64,000 nucleotides of DNA from Isoetes taiwanensis (taxonomy: Eukaryota > Streptophyta > Lycopodiopsida > Isoetales > Isoetaceae): positions 15,259,422 through 15,323,421 of the forward strand of contig JAJEKV010000033.1 of the NCBI GenBank assembly GCA_021234155.1. The letters run 5' to 3'. Shown here one piece after another: positions 1 through 11,515 of the stretch (within the stretch, counting starts at the first letter, position 1; the number at the start of each line of letters is the position of its first letter). The notes below the pieces were generated by a model that did not search any database, was not told the DNA's origin, and saw only the letters and a list, made by a program, of their open reading frames with translations. The translations under genes and the position numbers were made by a program.

Positions 1-128
1 GCAAAACAATAACTCTAGCCGATTTGTATCACTGCAAATCGAGGATGCCCAGACCAAACAAATCCTTTACCCTAACGTAGGCTCTAATAAACCCTAAAGT
101 AAAGCTATCGAGCCTTGCATGCCTTTAG
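1..128. other. Unassigned left edge
   Basis: AT-rich sequence with no open frame or repeat that I recognise. It is not shared with the second copy of the following tandem duplication, so the duplication boundary lies near position 129. Confidence 0.4.
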
Positions 129-819
129 ATTTTTTTTTTTTATGTTATGTACATGTACATATGTCAACAAGTTTTTCTTAAAAAAATGCAGAGCAAACTT
201 GTGCCTTGTGTTGGTGCTTGTGCCTAGTAAAAAGATGGAAATATGGAATAGCTGAATAAGTTCATTTGGCATGCACATACAACTACATAAGGTAATTTTT
301 TACTCTTATTAACACATTATTTAAGAACATGTTGGTGGTACTCTCAAATGGTATTTGGAAAAACCGACATATGGGCAGGCATGGATGGATCTGCGCTAGA
401 GATATAAGGTTATTTTTCTAGGAAGGACTACCAAGTGCTTGGGGAAATAACAGACATATGGCATGCATAATTGCATGAATATGCATAGTTAAAAAATGAT
501 GTGCTGAATATCGATAAGATTTGGACCTTCGGAAATGAAGACGCAGCCTAAATTGAAGGAAAAACTTAGGGTTTCGATTCCCCTCTGGCAAAAATCATGA
601 GACTTGGAGAATCGAGGTGAGATTTAACGAATCAAGGTGCTGCCAGGGCAGCCGAAATTGATGACCCAAGATCCTCTTGGGTTTTTGCTAAGGCCATCCG
701 GAAGGATGTGTTTTAACTCATACGGTAGGTCTGCGGCAGCTCAAAAGTTATTTAGAGCTTTTTACTAAAACCAACAGAGGGAATGGAGTAGAAGTTCTGT
801 TGAGTTTGAAGCCTTACAG

Positions 820-1062
820 ATGGATAGCTCTGAAGAAGAAGAGCCGATGCATAAGGCATTTTTGCATGAAAATTTTGTGAGATTTAAGGATCTAAGTGAA
901 CCGGAGGCAGAAAATATGAGATGGCAGTACCGTGCCTTAGCAAAATATGGTTTGCAACATGTTCATGCTCCTAGAATAAATTCATTGACAAGTTTAGCTT
1001 CAATGAAAAAGCTTCAGATGGCTAAAGCTAGGCAGTTCATACATTGTAGATTTCAGTCTTGA
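820..1062 (+). CDS. Unrecognised acidic/helical exon, copy A1 (80 aa)
   Basis: I do not recognise this protein. The frame starts with an acidic stretch (MDSSEEEEPMHK) and continues with a charged, helix-prone segment (FKDLSEPEAENMRWQY). It stays open upstream without a stop from about position 772, so the ATG may be internal to an exon. A second open frame follows directly in another phase (1059-1181, containing SPWRIVTKDMGLVPKG). It is preceded by TTTCAG, which could be a splice acceptor. A third short frame ending before CTTCAGGTATGT near 1229 looks like an exon with a splice donor. Together these suggest remnants of one multi-exon gene. Relative to the copy at 4604 this one lacks six residues (DLDSGS region), an in-frame deletion. 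Function unknown. Confidence 0.35.
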   Translation: MDSSEEEEPMHKAFLHENFVRFKDLSEPEAENMRWQYRALAKYGLQHVHAPRINSLTSLASMKKLQMAKARQFIHCRFQS

Positions 1063-1324
1063 AGCATTCTCCATGGAGAATCGTAACAAAGGACATGGGT
1101 CTGGTACCGAAAGGAGTTCTTCTGGTAGTGAACGATGGCATCATGCCAGGAAAGCAACATGGAACAGTATCATGTTCCTGAAACACAATTAGCTAAAGAT
1201 GTAGAATCAGCCATTGACCAACTTCAGGTATGTTCTTATGACCTGTAGTTCTAATTTTAAAACATGTCATAATAATTAGCAGCAGCTTATGAACCTGAGA
1301 TTGTTACACTACCAAGATATGGCT

Positions 1325-1584
1325 GGGTAAAAGCATGAAAGGGTGTACGTACATTGTACTGAATTGATGTACAAATATGGATACTTTTCACGTACATTTT
1401 GGTTATTTTTTATTTGTATAAACATACACTTTTCGATTTTATGTACTTTGCATATAAATTTAAGCTAAATTTCGGATATGTTTTGGCTATGCATGTACTT
1501 TTTGGGTACTTTGGGTGATTTGTGTAATATAGCCACATGTACCAAAAGGGATACATTTATAGACACCCTTTCATGCTTTTACCC
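1325..1584. mobile_element. MITE with 22-bp perfect terminal inverted repeats
   Basis: The 260-bp insertion begins GGGTAAAAGCATGAAAGGGT and ends with the exact reverse complement; 22 bp are perfect. It is flanked on both sides by GGCT (1321-1324 and 1585-1588). The duplicated copy of this region shows the empty site, a single GGCT near 5117-5120. The interior is AT-rich with several scattered TGTAC/GTACA words and no coding capacity. It is therefore a small non-autonomous DNA transposon that inserted after the tandem duplication. I cannot assign the superfamily: a 4-bp target duplication and GGGTAAAA ends do not fit a family I can name with confidence. Confidence 0.85.
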
Positions 1585-2134
1585 GGCTGCAGCACTAAAA
1601 TAATAGGAATGGTGTCTATTCTTAGAGTAAGACCTGTCTGGCATAATCTATTAGCACATGAACAGGTTCTTTTCTAATTCTTTTCTAATTTTAGAATGCT
1701 GTGAGATAGCATAATATATGTTCGGTTGGAAAGCACATAAATAGATGGCCTTGTTTCCTAAGTTTATATACGATTTCAGGAGATTGTGGCACGGTCAAGA
1801 CAATGGCTGTGACACTAAAATAAAGGGAATAATTTCTATTCTTAGAGTAAGGCCTGTTTGTCATCATACGACGGTTGGATACAACAAATACAGGTGGTTA
1901 ATTATGGGACACATGTTAGAGCTTTGCTCATGTTGTGATCTCTGTTTAAGAACAAAGTAATTTATGGATTTCTACTATATCCTAAATAATGATTGGAAGG
2001 ATCACATATCTCTATAAGATGTCCTAGAAGTGCATCCTGATGGTAATAAGGATGTAATTTCTTGAGTGACAAAGTCTTTTGGTTTGATGCTTGTTGTCTT
2101 AATATGCTTTTACTAATCAAGAGCAAAGGGTACA

Positions 2135-2579
2135 ATGGGTGAAGGGCGAAGAGCCCAGAATCACCCAAAGTACCTTTTGGCCCTTGTTGCATTACCGGGA
2201 TTACTGCTAATGTATACATGGTTGGCTGCAGGTACGTGGTATTCTGCTCCCATTGTGCCTTCCTTTGCTGTTATGGTGTGTTTTAGCAAAAAGGACTGCA
2301 TGTATCAAACAGAAAGACAACGGAATGGATTCCAGATTCAAGACTGTTTTCTTACACATATGGTGTACTTTATGGCTACAAGCTGCTTTGCAGGGAGTTG
2401 CAATTCTGATTATCTTGTACTATCATAAAACTTTGAAAGTAAACTATGTTCTAGGTATACAAAACAATTTTTTGCTATTCAGTACAACAATATTGCAGAC
2501 CATTGAATTGTCTGGAGATCTGCAAAAAACAGGTACTTTTGGCTTCAAAATTACGTCTACTTCTGTAGCAATTTCTTAG
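2135..2579 (+). other. Overlapping open frames, unresolved exon(s), copy A1
   Basis: Two plus-strand frames overlap here: 97 aa from 2135 and 108 aa from 2253. The second ends with a hydrophobic stretch (WLQAALQGVAILIILYY) that could be a membrane segment. Both are conserved in copy A2 (5674-6103), but the duplication is too recent for conservation to test coding. I recognise no family. Treat as a possible degraded exon. Confidence 0.2.
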
Positions 2580-2772
2580 CCTAGAAGAGAGAGCTAAAGT
2601 AATGATTTATAGATTACCTATATCACATTGTATCTTGCTTAAACAGAAATACTGAGATAATGATACAAAGCTTTTAGCACATGTGAATATATGTGAATGC
2701 ATATGGGTTTTCCAGGGTTTTCCAGAAAAACACAATAACAGGTTTTTGCAGACTCATATGGAATACAAAAAA

Positions 2773-3915
2773 TAGGTTATGAAACATGTTCTTAAATAAG
2801 TTCCCAGTCATTGGGGAAACGTGATTGATATTGGGCTATGGAACACCATAATGCAGATAATTGATAAAAGATGTACCTAGATATGGAGAAAAATATAAAA
2901 TCTTGGTCCAAGTGAAATTAAATTGGTCCATGGGCAAAGATAAAATCCAGCTGGCTTGCTTGAAAATTGCTATATAATGTAGCTTGATGCCATGTGGGCA
3001 AGTTGGCATGTAATGTAGCATGATGGCATGCAGGACTGTATGCTAGGCTTTTGGATAAACATGCAAACAAGGTTTTCTTCTGGAAAATAAGTGATACTCT
3101 AAGACTAAAGTCAAGTGACTTTTTGACCATAGTAAGATGTCCCATCTATGACTAGCTCGGTCATTGTATGGAATGATAAGGCTACTGAGGGATTGACTGA
3201 TGTAGCTAGAACTGCTAGTAGGGTTGTTGCCTGAACTAGTTGTCTCCGGGTTTTTTTTAGATATTTCATTTCATTGGTTTTACCAGTGTGACATCTTATC
3301 TGTTGGTAGTATAATGAGCAAAACTTGATATATTGAATAATATTAATGTAAATGATCGTATGGTTTCAGGATCATGATGGTGCTCAAGCTGAGTACAATT
3401 TGGAATAGTTTATGCCATTTGTCTGGAACAAGGACCTTAGTCTGGTTGGATATGGTGCCAAAAGATTGCAGGACAGAGTGATGCAATAAGGTATGACAAA
3501 GCTTCAAAAAATCGGTATGACAAAGCTTTGCATGTCAAATTCTATTTGATAGAAAGAGATAATGGATGATTGTAATTTGAACTTTCCAAAATCGAAAGTC
3601 ACTACGAACAAATGATGCTGGCATGCCACTTAGCCATGCTTTGCTATAATGTTCCAAAAAATTATGATAGCATGCCATTTGACCATGCTATGCTATGCTG
3701 CAAATGACTAATAAAGGATCAATAAATGTATGATTTCAACATTGGTAAAATATTTGAATACATCTATGGTTTTGGGCCTAAAAATAAACTATAGGGTTAT
3801 GGCAGACCCCTACTGTAACAAATAGGGGGTGCGCCACCCTATAGTTATAGTATAATGACAGTTTTTCTAAAAAAGAAAAATGGGGGTCTAAAATAATCCT
3901 ACGGTCGGAGGTAGG
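2773..3915. other. Spacer between tandem copies, with a fold-back at 3788-3845
   Basis: About 1.1 kb of AT-rich sequence with no recognisable gene. At 3600-3710 there are short direct repeats of GCATGCCA-type words. At 3788-3845 ACTATAGGGT is mirrored by ACCCTATAGT, with an inner GACCCCTA / TAGGGGGT pair, forming an imperfect hairpin of roughly 55 nt. It could be a small MITE relic or the scar of the duplication junction. Confidence 0.4.
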
Positions 3916-6294
3916 GTTTTTTTTATGTTATGTACATGTACATATGTCAACGAGTTTTTCTTAAAAAAAATGCAGAGCAAACTTGTGCCTTGTGTTGGTG
4001 CTTGTGCCTAGTAAAAAGATGGAAATATGGCATAGCTGAATAAGTTCATTTGGCATGCACATACAACTACATAAGGTAATTTTTTACTCTTATTGACACA
4101 TTATTTAAGAACATGTTGGTGGTACTCTCAAATGGTATTTGGAAAAACCGACATATGGGCAGGCATGGATGGATCTGCGCTAGAGATATAAGGTTATTTT
4201 TCTAGGAAGGACTACCAAGTGCTTGGGGAAATAACAGACATATGGCATGCATAATTGCATGAATATGCATAGTTAAAAAATGATGTGCTGAATATCGATA
4301 AGATTTGGACCTTTGGAAATGAAGACGCAGCCTAAATTGAAGGAAAAAATTAGGGTTTCGATTCCCCTCTGGCAAAAATCATGAGACTTGGAGAATCGAG
4401 GTGAGATTTAACGAATCAAGGTGCTGCCAGGGCAGCCGAAATTGATGACCCAAGATCCTCTTGGGTTTTTGCTAAGGCCATCCGGAAGGATGTGTTTTAA
4501 CTCATACGGTAGGTCTGCGGCAGCTCAAAAGTTATTTAGAGCTTTTTACTAAAACCAACAGAGGGAATGGAGTAGAAGTTCTGTTGAGTTTGAAGCTTTA
4601 CAGATGGATAGCTCTGAAGAAGAAGAGCCGATGCATAAGGATTTAGACAGTGGGTCATTTTTGCATGAAAATTTTGTGAGATTTAAGGATCTAAGTGAAC
4701 CGGAGGCAGAAAATATGAGATGGCAGTACTATGCCTTAGCAAAATATGGTTTGCAACATGTTCATGCTCTTAGAATAAATTCGTTGACAAGTTTAGCTTC
4801 AATGAAAAAGCTTCAGATGGCTAAAGCTAGGCAGTTCATACATTGTAGATTGCAGTCTTGAAGCATTCTCCATGGAGAATCGTAACAAAGGACATGGGTC
4901 TGGTACCGAAAGGAGTTCTTCTGGTAGTGAACGATGGCATCATGCCAGGAAAGCAACATGGAACAGTATCATGTTCCTGAAACACAATTAGCTGAAGATG
5001 TAGAATCAGCCATTGACCAACTTCAGGTATGTTCTTATGACCTGTAGTTCTAATTTTAAAACATGTCATAATAATTAGCAGCAGCTTATGAACCTGAGAT
5101 TGTTACACTACCAAGATATGGCTGCAGCACTAAAATAATAGGAATGGTGTCTATTCTTAGAGTAAGACATGTCTGGCATAATCTATTAGCACATGAACAG
5201 GTTCTTTTCTAATTCTTTTCTAATTTTAGAATGCTGTGAGATAGCATAATATATGTTCGGTTGGAAAGCACATAAATAGATGGCCTTGTTTCCTAAGTTT
5301 ATATACATATTCAGGAGATTGTGGCACGGTCAAGACAATGGCTGTGACACTAAAATAAAGGGAATAATTTCTATTCTTAGAGTAAGGCCTGTTTGTCATC
5401 ATACGACGGTTGGATACAACAAATACAGGTGGTTAATTATGGGACACATGTTAGAGCTTTGCTCATGTTGTGATCTCTGTTTAAGAACAAAGTAATTTAT
5501 GGATTTCTACTATATCCTAAATAATGATTGGAAGGATCACATATCTCTATAAGATGTCCTAGAAGTGCATCCTGATGGTAATAAGGATGTAATTTCTTGA
5601 GTGACAAAGTCTTTTGGTTTGATGCTTGTTGTCTTAATATGCTTTTACTAATCAAGAGCAAAGGGTACAATGGGTGAAGGGCGAAGAGCCCAGAATCACC
5701 CAAAGTACCTTTTGGCTACCGGGATTACTGCTAATGTATACATGGTTGACTGCAGGTACGTGGTATTCTGCTCCCATTGTGCCTTCCTTTGCTGTTATGG
5801 TGTGTTTTAGCAAAAAGGACTGCATGTATCAAACAGAAAGACAACGGAATGGATTCCAGATTCAAGACTGTTTTCTTACACATATGGTGTACTTTATGGC
5901 TACAAGCTGCTTTGCAGGGAGTTGCAATTCTGATTATCTTGTACTATCATAAAACTTTGAAAGTAAACTATGTTCTAGGTATACAAAACAATTTTTTGCT
6001 ATTCAGTATAACAATATTGCAGACCATTGAATTGTCTGGAGATCTGCAAAAAACAGGTACTTTTGGCTTCAAAATTACGTCTACTTCTGTAGCAATTTCT
6101 TAGCCTAGAAGAGAGAGCTAAAGTAATGATTTATAGATTACCTATATCACATTGTATCTTGCTTAAACAGAAATACTGAGATAATGATACAAAGCTTTTA
6201 GCACATGTGAATATATGTGAATGCATATGGGTTTTCTAGGGTTTTCCAGAAAAACACAATAACAGGTTTTTGCAGACTCATATGGAATACAAAA
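3916..6294. repeat. Tandem segmental duplication, copy A2
   Basis: Second copy of 129-2772. It lacks the MITE of copy A1 and so supplies its pre-insertion site. It ends at GAATACAAAAAACACAATAGG, just before the ACGTCG-rich element that starts at 6317. Confidence 0.9.
4604..4861 (+). CDS. Unrecognised acidic/helical exon, copy A2 (85 aa)
   Basis: Longer version of the frame at 820-1062, with DLDSGS retained after the acidic MDSSEEEEPMHK start. The frame is open upstream of the ATG. A second-phase frame at 4858-4980 contains TKDMGLVPKGVLLVVNDG and follows a TTGCAG acceptor-like site. A third short frame ends in a CAGGTATGT donor near 5027. As in copy A1, this resembles an exon or exon series of an unknown plant gene rather than a complete protein. 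No catalytic or binding motif is visible. Confidence 0.35.
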   Translation: MDSSEEEEPMHKDLDSGSFLHENFVRFKDLSEPEAENMRWQYYALAKYGLQHVHALRINSLTSLASMKKLQMAKARQFIHCRLQS

Positions 6295-6316
6295 AACACA
6301 ATAGGAGAAAGGTCAT

Positions 6317-8300
6317 TTAGCGACGTCTAGGTCACGTCTATGCGACGTCTGACGACGTGACACGTGACGCGACACCACGTCGCCGCGGCAGCACATCGCC
6401 GCGCGACGCCGGCGTCGGACGTGACACGCACGCGACGTGACAGACGCGTGATTTCAGACGCGATCGAGGGCGTCGACGCGACGTCGCGTCGCGGCGTGGT
6501 GTCTAAAAAAAAAAATTAAAAAAAAAAATTTGGAAAGAATTTTAATAGTTAATTACAATATCATATACAAGAGGCAAGAGGCGAGTAGTGGCTATCTTTA
6601 CGTGTTCCCTGTTAGGGGAAAACCCGTATAGCCAATTCTATAACAATACGACCAATATTAGACAATGACATTGAAACTTAACGTGAACTAAGAGTTTATA
6701 GCACTTACGAATCTATGTAAAAGCCTTTTTACCACGGAACCCAAGTGAGGGTGAATTGCTTGCTTGAAGTTGCCTTGGCGGTCCGCGGAGGCGGATGTTT
6801 TTCTTGGAATCCTTTTTGCACGTTCGAAAGTGATCCGATTGCAAGGAATACAACATGACAAGTTAAATGTCTTATTTCGAATTGAATGAATGGCAACAAA
6901 TAACAAATACCTTGATATCTTCCTTATGGACAGATTAAGTGGTTTAGGGACCTTTGACCAATCGCCTCCCAATTTTTTGCCATTCGACTTCAATTTTGCA
7001 ATCACTCTTTGCCTTTTCTATAAATCGATAGATTAACACAAAAGAAAAGAATAAAAATAAGACTATGACTAGGTCATGTACCTTCTTTTTCGAAGCAGCT
7101 CCCCCCATCATCGAAATGAGCCCCTTCCAAATCTGGATTAGTCGGATTAAAAGCTAGAGTTGGCTAACATAGGCTTTAGGGTTATAAGCTAGATTTGACC
7201 ACCTCTACCTAAGAATTACAAGAAAAGTTGACTTGGACCCGAACACCTGGTCGTCTCCACTCGTAGTGGAGCCTACCGTGCCCTTGAACAAGCCACTACA
7301 ATTTTATTTTAAACCTAAAAAATAACAAGTGGCTGTGGACTTGAACCCGGGTACGTGGCCCTCTCCACTCTAGGTGGAGCCGGCCGTGCCCTTGAACAAG
7401 CCACTCCTTAACCTAGGAAAAATATATAATCGTAGTGAAGTGGACTTCGAACCCGGGTACATGGTCCTCCCCACTCTAGGTGGAGCCGACCCGTGCCCTT
7501 GAACAAGCCACTCCATCAATTTTTTTTAACCTACTTAAAACTATAAAAATAAAATGCAAGTGCGATCAACTTACCAAAAGAAGAACGTGTGTAACAAGAT
7601 CCTGACGGGTCCAAAACGAAATAGAAAGCAACAAAGAGTTAGAAGAATAAGAACAACGAAAAAAAAGATCGAAGAAGAAACAAAAAAAAAAGAAGAAGAT
7701 GAAGAAATAGTAAAACAAGAAAAAAAATGAATGAATCAAAGAAGAAGAGAAGGGTGGGAGAAAGAAGAGAAGGGGAAAGAGGAGAAAAAAGAAATTAGGG
7801 GAAGAAAGAGAAGAATGGAAGAAATAAGAGAATGAAATGGAAGAAGATAGAAGAATGGAAGAATGGAAGAGTGAAATGAGGGAAGAATCGAAGAAAGAAA
7901 TGAGGAAAGAAGGAAAAAGAAGAAGAATGAAGAAACAAGAAGAAGAAAAAGAAGGAAAGAGATAGAAAAAAAAAATTGAAATCTACACTAAATCATTCAA
8001 TCCAAAAAACCATTCAATAAAAAAACCATGATCTACTAACCTTAAAAAGAGTGTTTGCAAGTCGTTCAAGATCGTAGCGCCGAAAATCGCCCAAAATAGT
8101 CGATAGAAGGAAGCCTAGGAATGGTCCCGGAAAAGACGGCCCGCGGGACTGTAAAAAGCACACGGCGTCGCGTGCGACGTCGCGTGCGACGTCGCGTGCG
8201 ACGTAATTTTGAAATCGTATATACGATTTCAAAATCGTATATACGGTTTAACGTCGCATGCGACGTGTCCGCGACGTATTTTGTTATAGCGACGTCTAAC
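6317..8300. mobile_element. Candidate DNA transposon with ACGTCG-rich ends
   Basis: Two compact CG-rich clusters bound an ordinary AT/purine-rich interior. The left cluster (6317-6506) is built from GACGTC, CACGTC and CGCGACG words and starts TTAGCGACGTC. The right cluster (8138-8300) contains three tandem copies of GTCGCGTGCGAC, then a 20-bp perfect palindrome GAAATCGTATATACGATTTC (about 8208-8227), and ends ATAGCGACGTCTAAC, whose complement begins GTTAGACGTCGC. The ends are therefore similar but not clean inverted repeats, and I cannot define a target duplication. The interior holds a minus-strand frame (6688-7005, with KVPKPLNLSIRKISR) that looks like one or two exons of an unrecognised protein, three tRNA-like tandem repeats, and a long purine tract (7620-7980). 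Confidence 0.45.
7226..7512. repeat. Three tandem ~105-bp units with a tRNA T-arm-like box
   Basis: Units at about 7226-7297, 7335-7405 and 7440-7512 share GTGGACTTGAACCCGGGTAC at the left and GTGCCCTTGAACAAGCCACT at the right, around a CCACTCTAGGTGGAG hairpin. On the minus strand each begins GTGGCTTGTTC and ends near GGGTTCGAAGTCCAC. The latter resembles the RNA polymerase III B box / T-arm of a tRNA, and the unit ends are roughly complementary like an acceptor stem. No proper anticodon arm or A box is visible, so these are tRNA-like or SINE-like repeats rather than tRNA genes. Confidence 0.45.
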
Positions 8301-8453
8301 ACTTTTTAATTTTTTTGGTGGTTTTTTTTCATCTGATGGTCATGAAAGTTTGTCCTTATGCTAATTTGGACATTCCCGAGTCATATATGCAGTCAAAATC
8401 ACATTCCGGATTTAACCAATCTTCTATTGCTACTACTTACGAATGTAAGCGGG

Positions 8454-8493
8454 ATGTTTGAGCCTGGGGTGGCATGTTTGAGCCTGGGGTGGC
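8454..8493. repeat. 20-bp tandem duplication
   Basis: ATGTTTGAGCCTGGGGTGGC occurs twice head to tail immediately before the first 150-bp direct repeat. Confidence 0.9.
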
Positions 8494-8641
8494 GGTTTGA
8501 TAAGTTCTCCTGGACGGATGTTGGATTTTTTTGGCCCTTATCGAACGAGGGCCCTTGAACGAAGGATTCAACGGTCGGATAGGGGAACCGAGATCCATGA
8601 GTGTGGTCTTTAGCGTATGGCCCCCCGGGGGAGCGCTGCCA
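8492..8641. repeat. 150-bp direct repeat, left member
   Basis: Starts GCGGTTTGATAAGTTCTCC and ends GGGAGCGCTGCCA, with a CCCCCCGGGGG core near the end. It is nearly identical to 9609-9758; differences include CTGG versus CCGG near the start. The two repeats enclose about 970 bp of moderately GC-rich sequence without a recognisable gene. Confidence 0.9.
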
Positions 8642-9608
8642 GGAAAGGCTACCTCGGGAAACTTTTTGGGGCTCGCCTCACGGGGTTGAACTCTCCCTCT
8701 AATGAGGCGGCCTTGCAAGGTCCTGGCCTTGTTTGACTTGGGCAAGTGTGCCCGGCTTCGGCTGCCCAACAACAAATTTGCCGGGACCGTTCTAATGCAA
8801 ACACTTTGATCTAAACCTTGTCCGAAAATTTTGAAAACTGGCATTTATGTTGGCGATGACTTATAGAAGCCTGCTGACAAAAAATCAGAATTTAATTCCG
8901 TACTATGCATTAATTACGAATTTATGAATGTCTTACTCTTTGCAAAGGCGCCCTTTACTTCTAAGCGCCACAACGGGAGGAGTCTGGATCAAACTCCATT
9001 CCGTCGGTTCCCCTTGCCGTGTTCTCAATCTGCATCTTATCGGCCAAGTGCAAAAGACCAAAACTTCGGCACCCAAAACGCAAACCCCGCTAGAACACGG
9101 CAACTCATAGGGTTTATGTTTGAGGCTCTATCCTTGTCGATTCGACTAGGACCTTGCGCAGGTGTCTTGGCGTAGGGGTGTTGGCGAGAGCACGGATCCT
9201 AAAAACCATCCGAAGCAGCTTGCCCCCAAAGTCCTCTCGAAGAGGCCTGGCGCGACGGGCAACTTGCCCTCTCCGGAATCGTGATTCGGCTCTGCCAATG
9301 GACTCGGAACGTCGACATTGCCCTGGGGACCAAGTTTCGTGGCCAGAAGACCACCCCTTCTCGAGGAAGTGTCAAACTATCTCATGTCCAACACACTCGT
9401 AGTCAATTGGCCTAGGAGGTGGCCGTCGAATACTGCAACGTAGGGCGTAAGTGTTTCTTTCTTTTGCAAAACTAACCGTGAAACTTGGCTCTAGGGTAAT
9501 TTCGGCCTCCCGGACGATGTGGCGAAGTCGAATCGCCATTCCGGAGCCTCCGCAATGTCTGAACGACAAAACACTTTGGTTTCTACACGGTCGACCGCAG
9601 GACGCTTC

Positions 9609-9758
9609 GCGGTTTGATAAGTTCTCCCGGACGGATGTTGGATTTTTTTGGACCTTATCGAGACAGGGCCCTTGAACGAAGGATTCAACGGTTGGATAGG
9701 GGAACCGAGATCCGAGAGTGTGGTCTTTAGCGTACGGCCCCCCGGGGGAGCGCTGCCA
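9609..9758. repeat. 150-bp direct repeat, right member
   Basis: Second copy of 8492-8641. Its right edge coincides exactly with the left edge of the large duplicated segment that starts at 9759 (ccatcctcacatacc). This repeat, or the element carrying it, may therefore have been involved in the breakpoint. Repeat length and spacing resemble a TRIM-type element, but no primer binding site, polypurine tract or target duplication is evident. Confidence 0.85.
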
Positions 9759-10114
9759 CCATCCTCACATACCAACAGCAGTTCAACATCTCTTTTTTTG
9801 CCATATTTTATGGCCCTCAATGTTATGTCTGATCTCAGACACTGACTCCATAGCCATTTGTCCATTTGTTTGTATCTGTTAAAAGCTTCGTTGGCGTTCA
9901 ACTCGGACACGCCAGCGAATCTAGCTTGCACCCGATGCTTCTTGAAGGGTCCGATGAAGAACACTATCTTCTATGCGTATTTACGAGGTCACTATTGTTC
10001 TCAAATCTTTGCGTGATCTTATGCAACATCAACTCCTTGGATGCGGCCTCTCTCCTCTCCGTAGCTTCTCTATTATCGTCCCCTTCCTTTTCTATTTCAA
10101 CGTCTCATAGCTGG

Positions 10115-10181
10115 CCATGGCGAGAACCATGGTTCAAAACCATCATGGCGGAGAACCATGGCGAGAACCATGGTTCAAAAC
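10115..10181. repeat. CCATGG-rich minisatellite, B1
   Basis: Short direct repeats of GAACCATGGTTCAAAACCAT-type words. The B2 counterpart at 27799-27892 is a cleaner, slightly longer array. ORFs through it (WQNHGSKPWQNHG-like) are by-products of the repeat. Confidence 0.7.
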
Positions 10182-11515
10182 AAGAAGAGCCTTGAGAACC
10201 TCCAAGGAGTAAAAATGGAGAAATAGCGGCAGAATGTGGCTTCATTTTGTTGCTACATTTTCATCGAAAGCGGCATAGTTTTTTTGGCGGGTTAATTCCG
10301 TTTCCCCTCTTCCCACTATTTTTTCTGTTTTCCCTGTTCACATCTATTTTGTGCGTCTATCATGTCGATTATTATTTTGTTTCAAATTACATTGGTAGGA
10401 GATGCATCTTCGGTTTTTGAGGAGTTGTAGGCAAGTCGGGAATTTATACATAAGCAACAAGCTTTATTGCATGATATGCATTTTTCGTCCCCGACTTCTA
10501 CGTTTGATGCATGATGGTGAGATTCAATTATTTTCTTGAGATAATCCCGGTGTTTTTCTTCGTCCGACTTCTATGTCGAGTTGGTGATATATTTGATGAG
10601 AAATATGCACCTCAAACTAAGAATAATAAGGGCGATTATATCTTACTTAGGTACTTTATGTTGCACCGATTTTTCTACTATGGAATAATTCTTGCTAGAA
10701 CCAAGCTCTTTCAATACACATGATTCTTTCAATAATGCTTTTGTTGAATGTGAAAATATTTCAAGGATGTTGCCATGTTTGTCTATCTATTTGGTTACAT
10801 GTTGCTTTTGGGGCATTAAATTGTATAATGACATGCTAACTTATCTTTTGAGAAAGCACTAATTATCTTTGGTTCATGATGATTTTAATGGATCCGATCT
10901 TGGTTGTATTGGAAGGTAACAAAGATTAACGAGCATTAATGACCCGAGCAATTCTATCGATTTGTCTCAATTCTTCTCATTAGTATTTATAGGCTAATAG
11001 TTTCCTAGTTGTCCATCGCAATTTATCTATTTTAGTTCTTCGTTTGTTCTACTTGAAAATATGTCTTGGCAAGTAGTTCACGCATTACAATGTATCAATG
11101 CACTTGCATTTGATTCTTTGATTATTTTCGGTGCTTATATGGCTTTCACTTTTTATTGTAATGCATCACATCTTTGCAAGCTGTGTTATTTTTGATGAGT
11201 TCTTATCGTTGATTCCACTTAATCCATTCTTTCGAATGAGTCATTTTTATTGATTCTTGACATCCTACGCGTCAGTCCGGGTGCCTTATGTATCCGAGTT
11301 TGAGACGTTTGAATCCATCACGGAATGCATCCGCAAGAAATGCGGTTGCAATGTCTATTCAAAATGGTCTCATTGCGATGTGCTTATTTTGATTTGTTTG
11401 CATGAATGACACGATCATGTTCTACATGTGAGGTTGACCCCTATTATTTTAATCGGTAGTAGATGCTAGGTAGTAGATCTTTGCTTTCCTCATTCTTCGT
11501 TTCATATTCATCCTT

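Larger units (their letters stand above)
129..2772. repeat. Tandem segmental duplication, copy A1
   Basis: This stretch is repeated almost base for base at 3916-6294. Both copies begin with a T-run followed by TATGTTATGTACATGTACAT and end just after GACTCATATGGAATACAAAA. The main difference is a 260-bp insertion in this copy (1325-1584, a MITE). Smaller differences are an 18-base segment of the first reading frame missing here and an 11 to 15-base segment near 2185 missing from the other copy. High identity across non-coding DNA points to a recent duplication. The two copies are separated by 2773-3915. Confidence 0.9.

Noticed and set aside
7226..7512. Three tRNA genes
   Set aside because: Only a T-arm-like box and a rough acceptor complement are present; there is no anticodon arm or A box.
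8014..8309. Arg-rich ORFs with repeated RRRTRRR or VARDVARD peptides
   Set aside because: They arise from the 12-bp tandem repeat GTCGCGTGCGAC read on both strands.
8492..9758. Complete TRIM or LTR retrotransposon
   Set aside because: Direct repeats are present, but no primer binding site, polypurine tract or matching 5-bp target duplication could be found, so only the repeats are reported.
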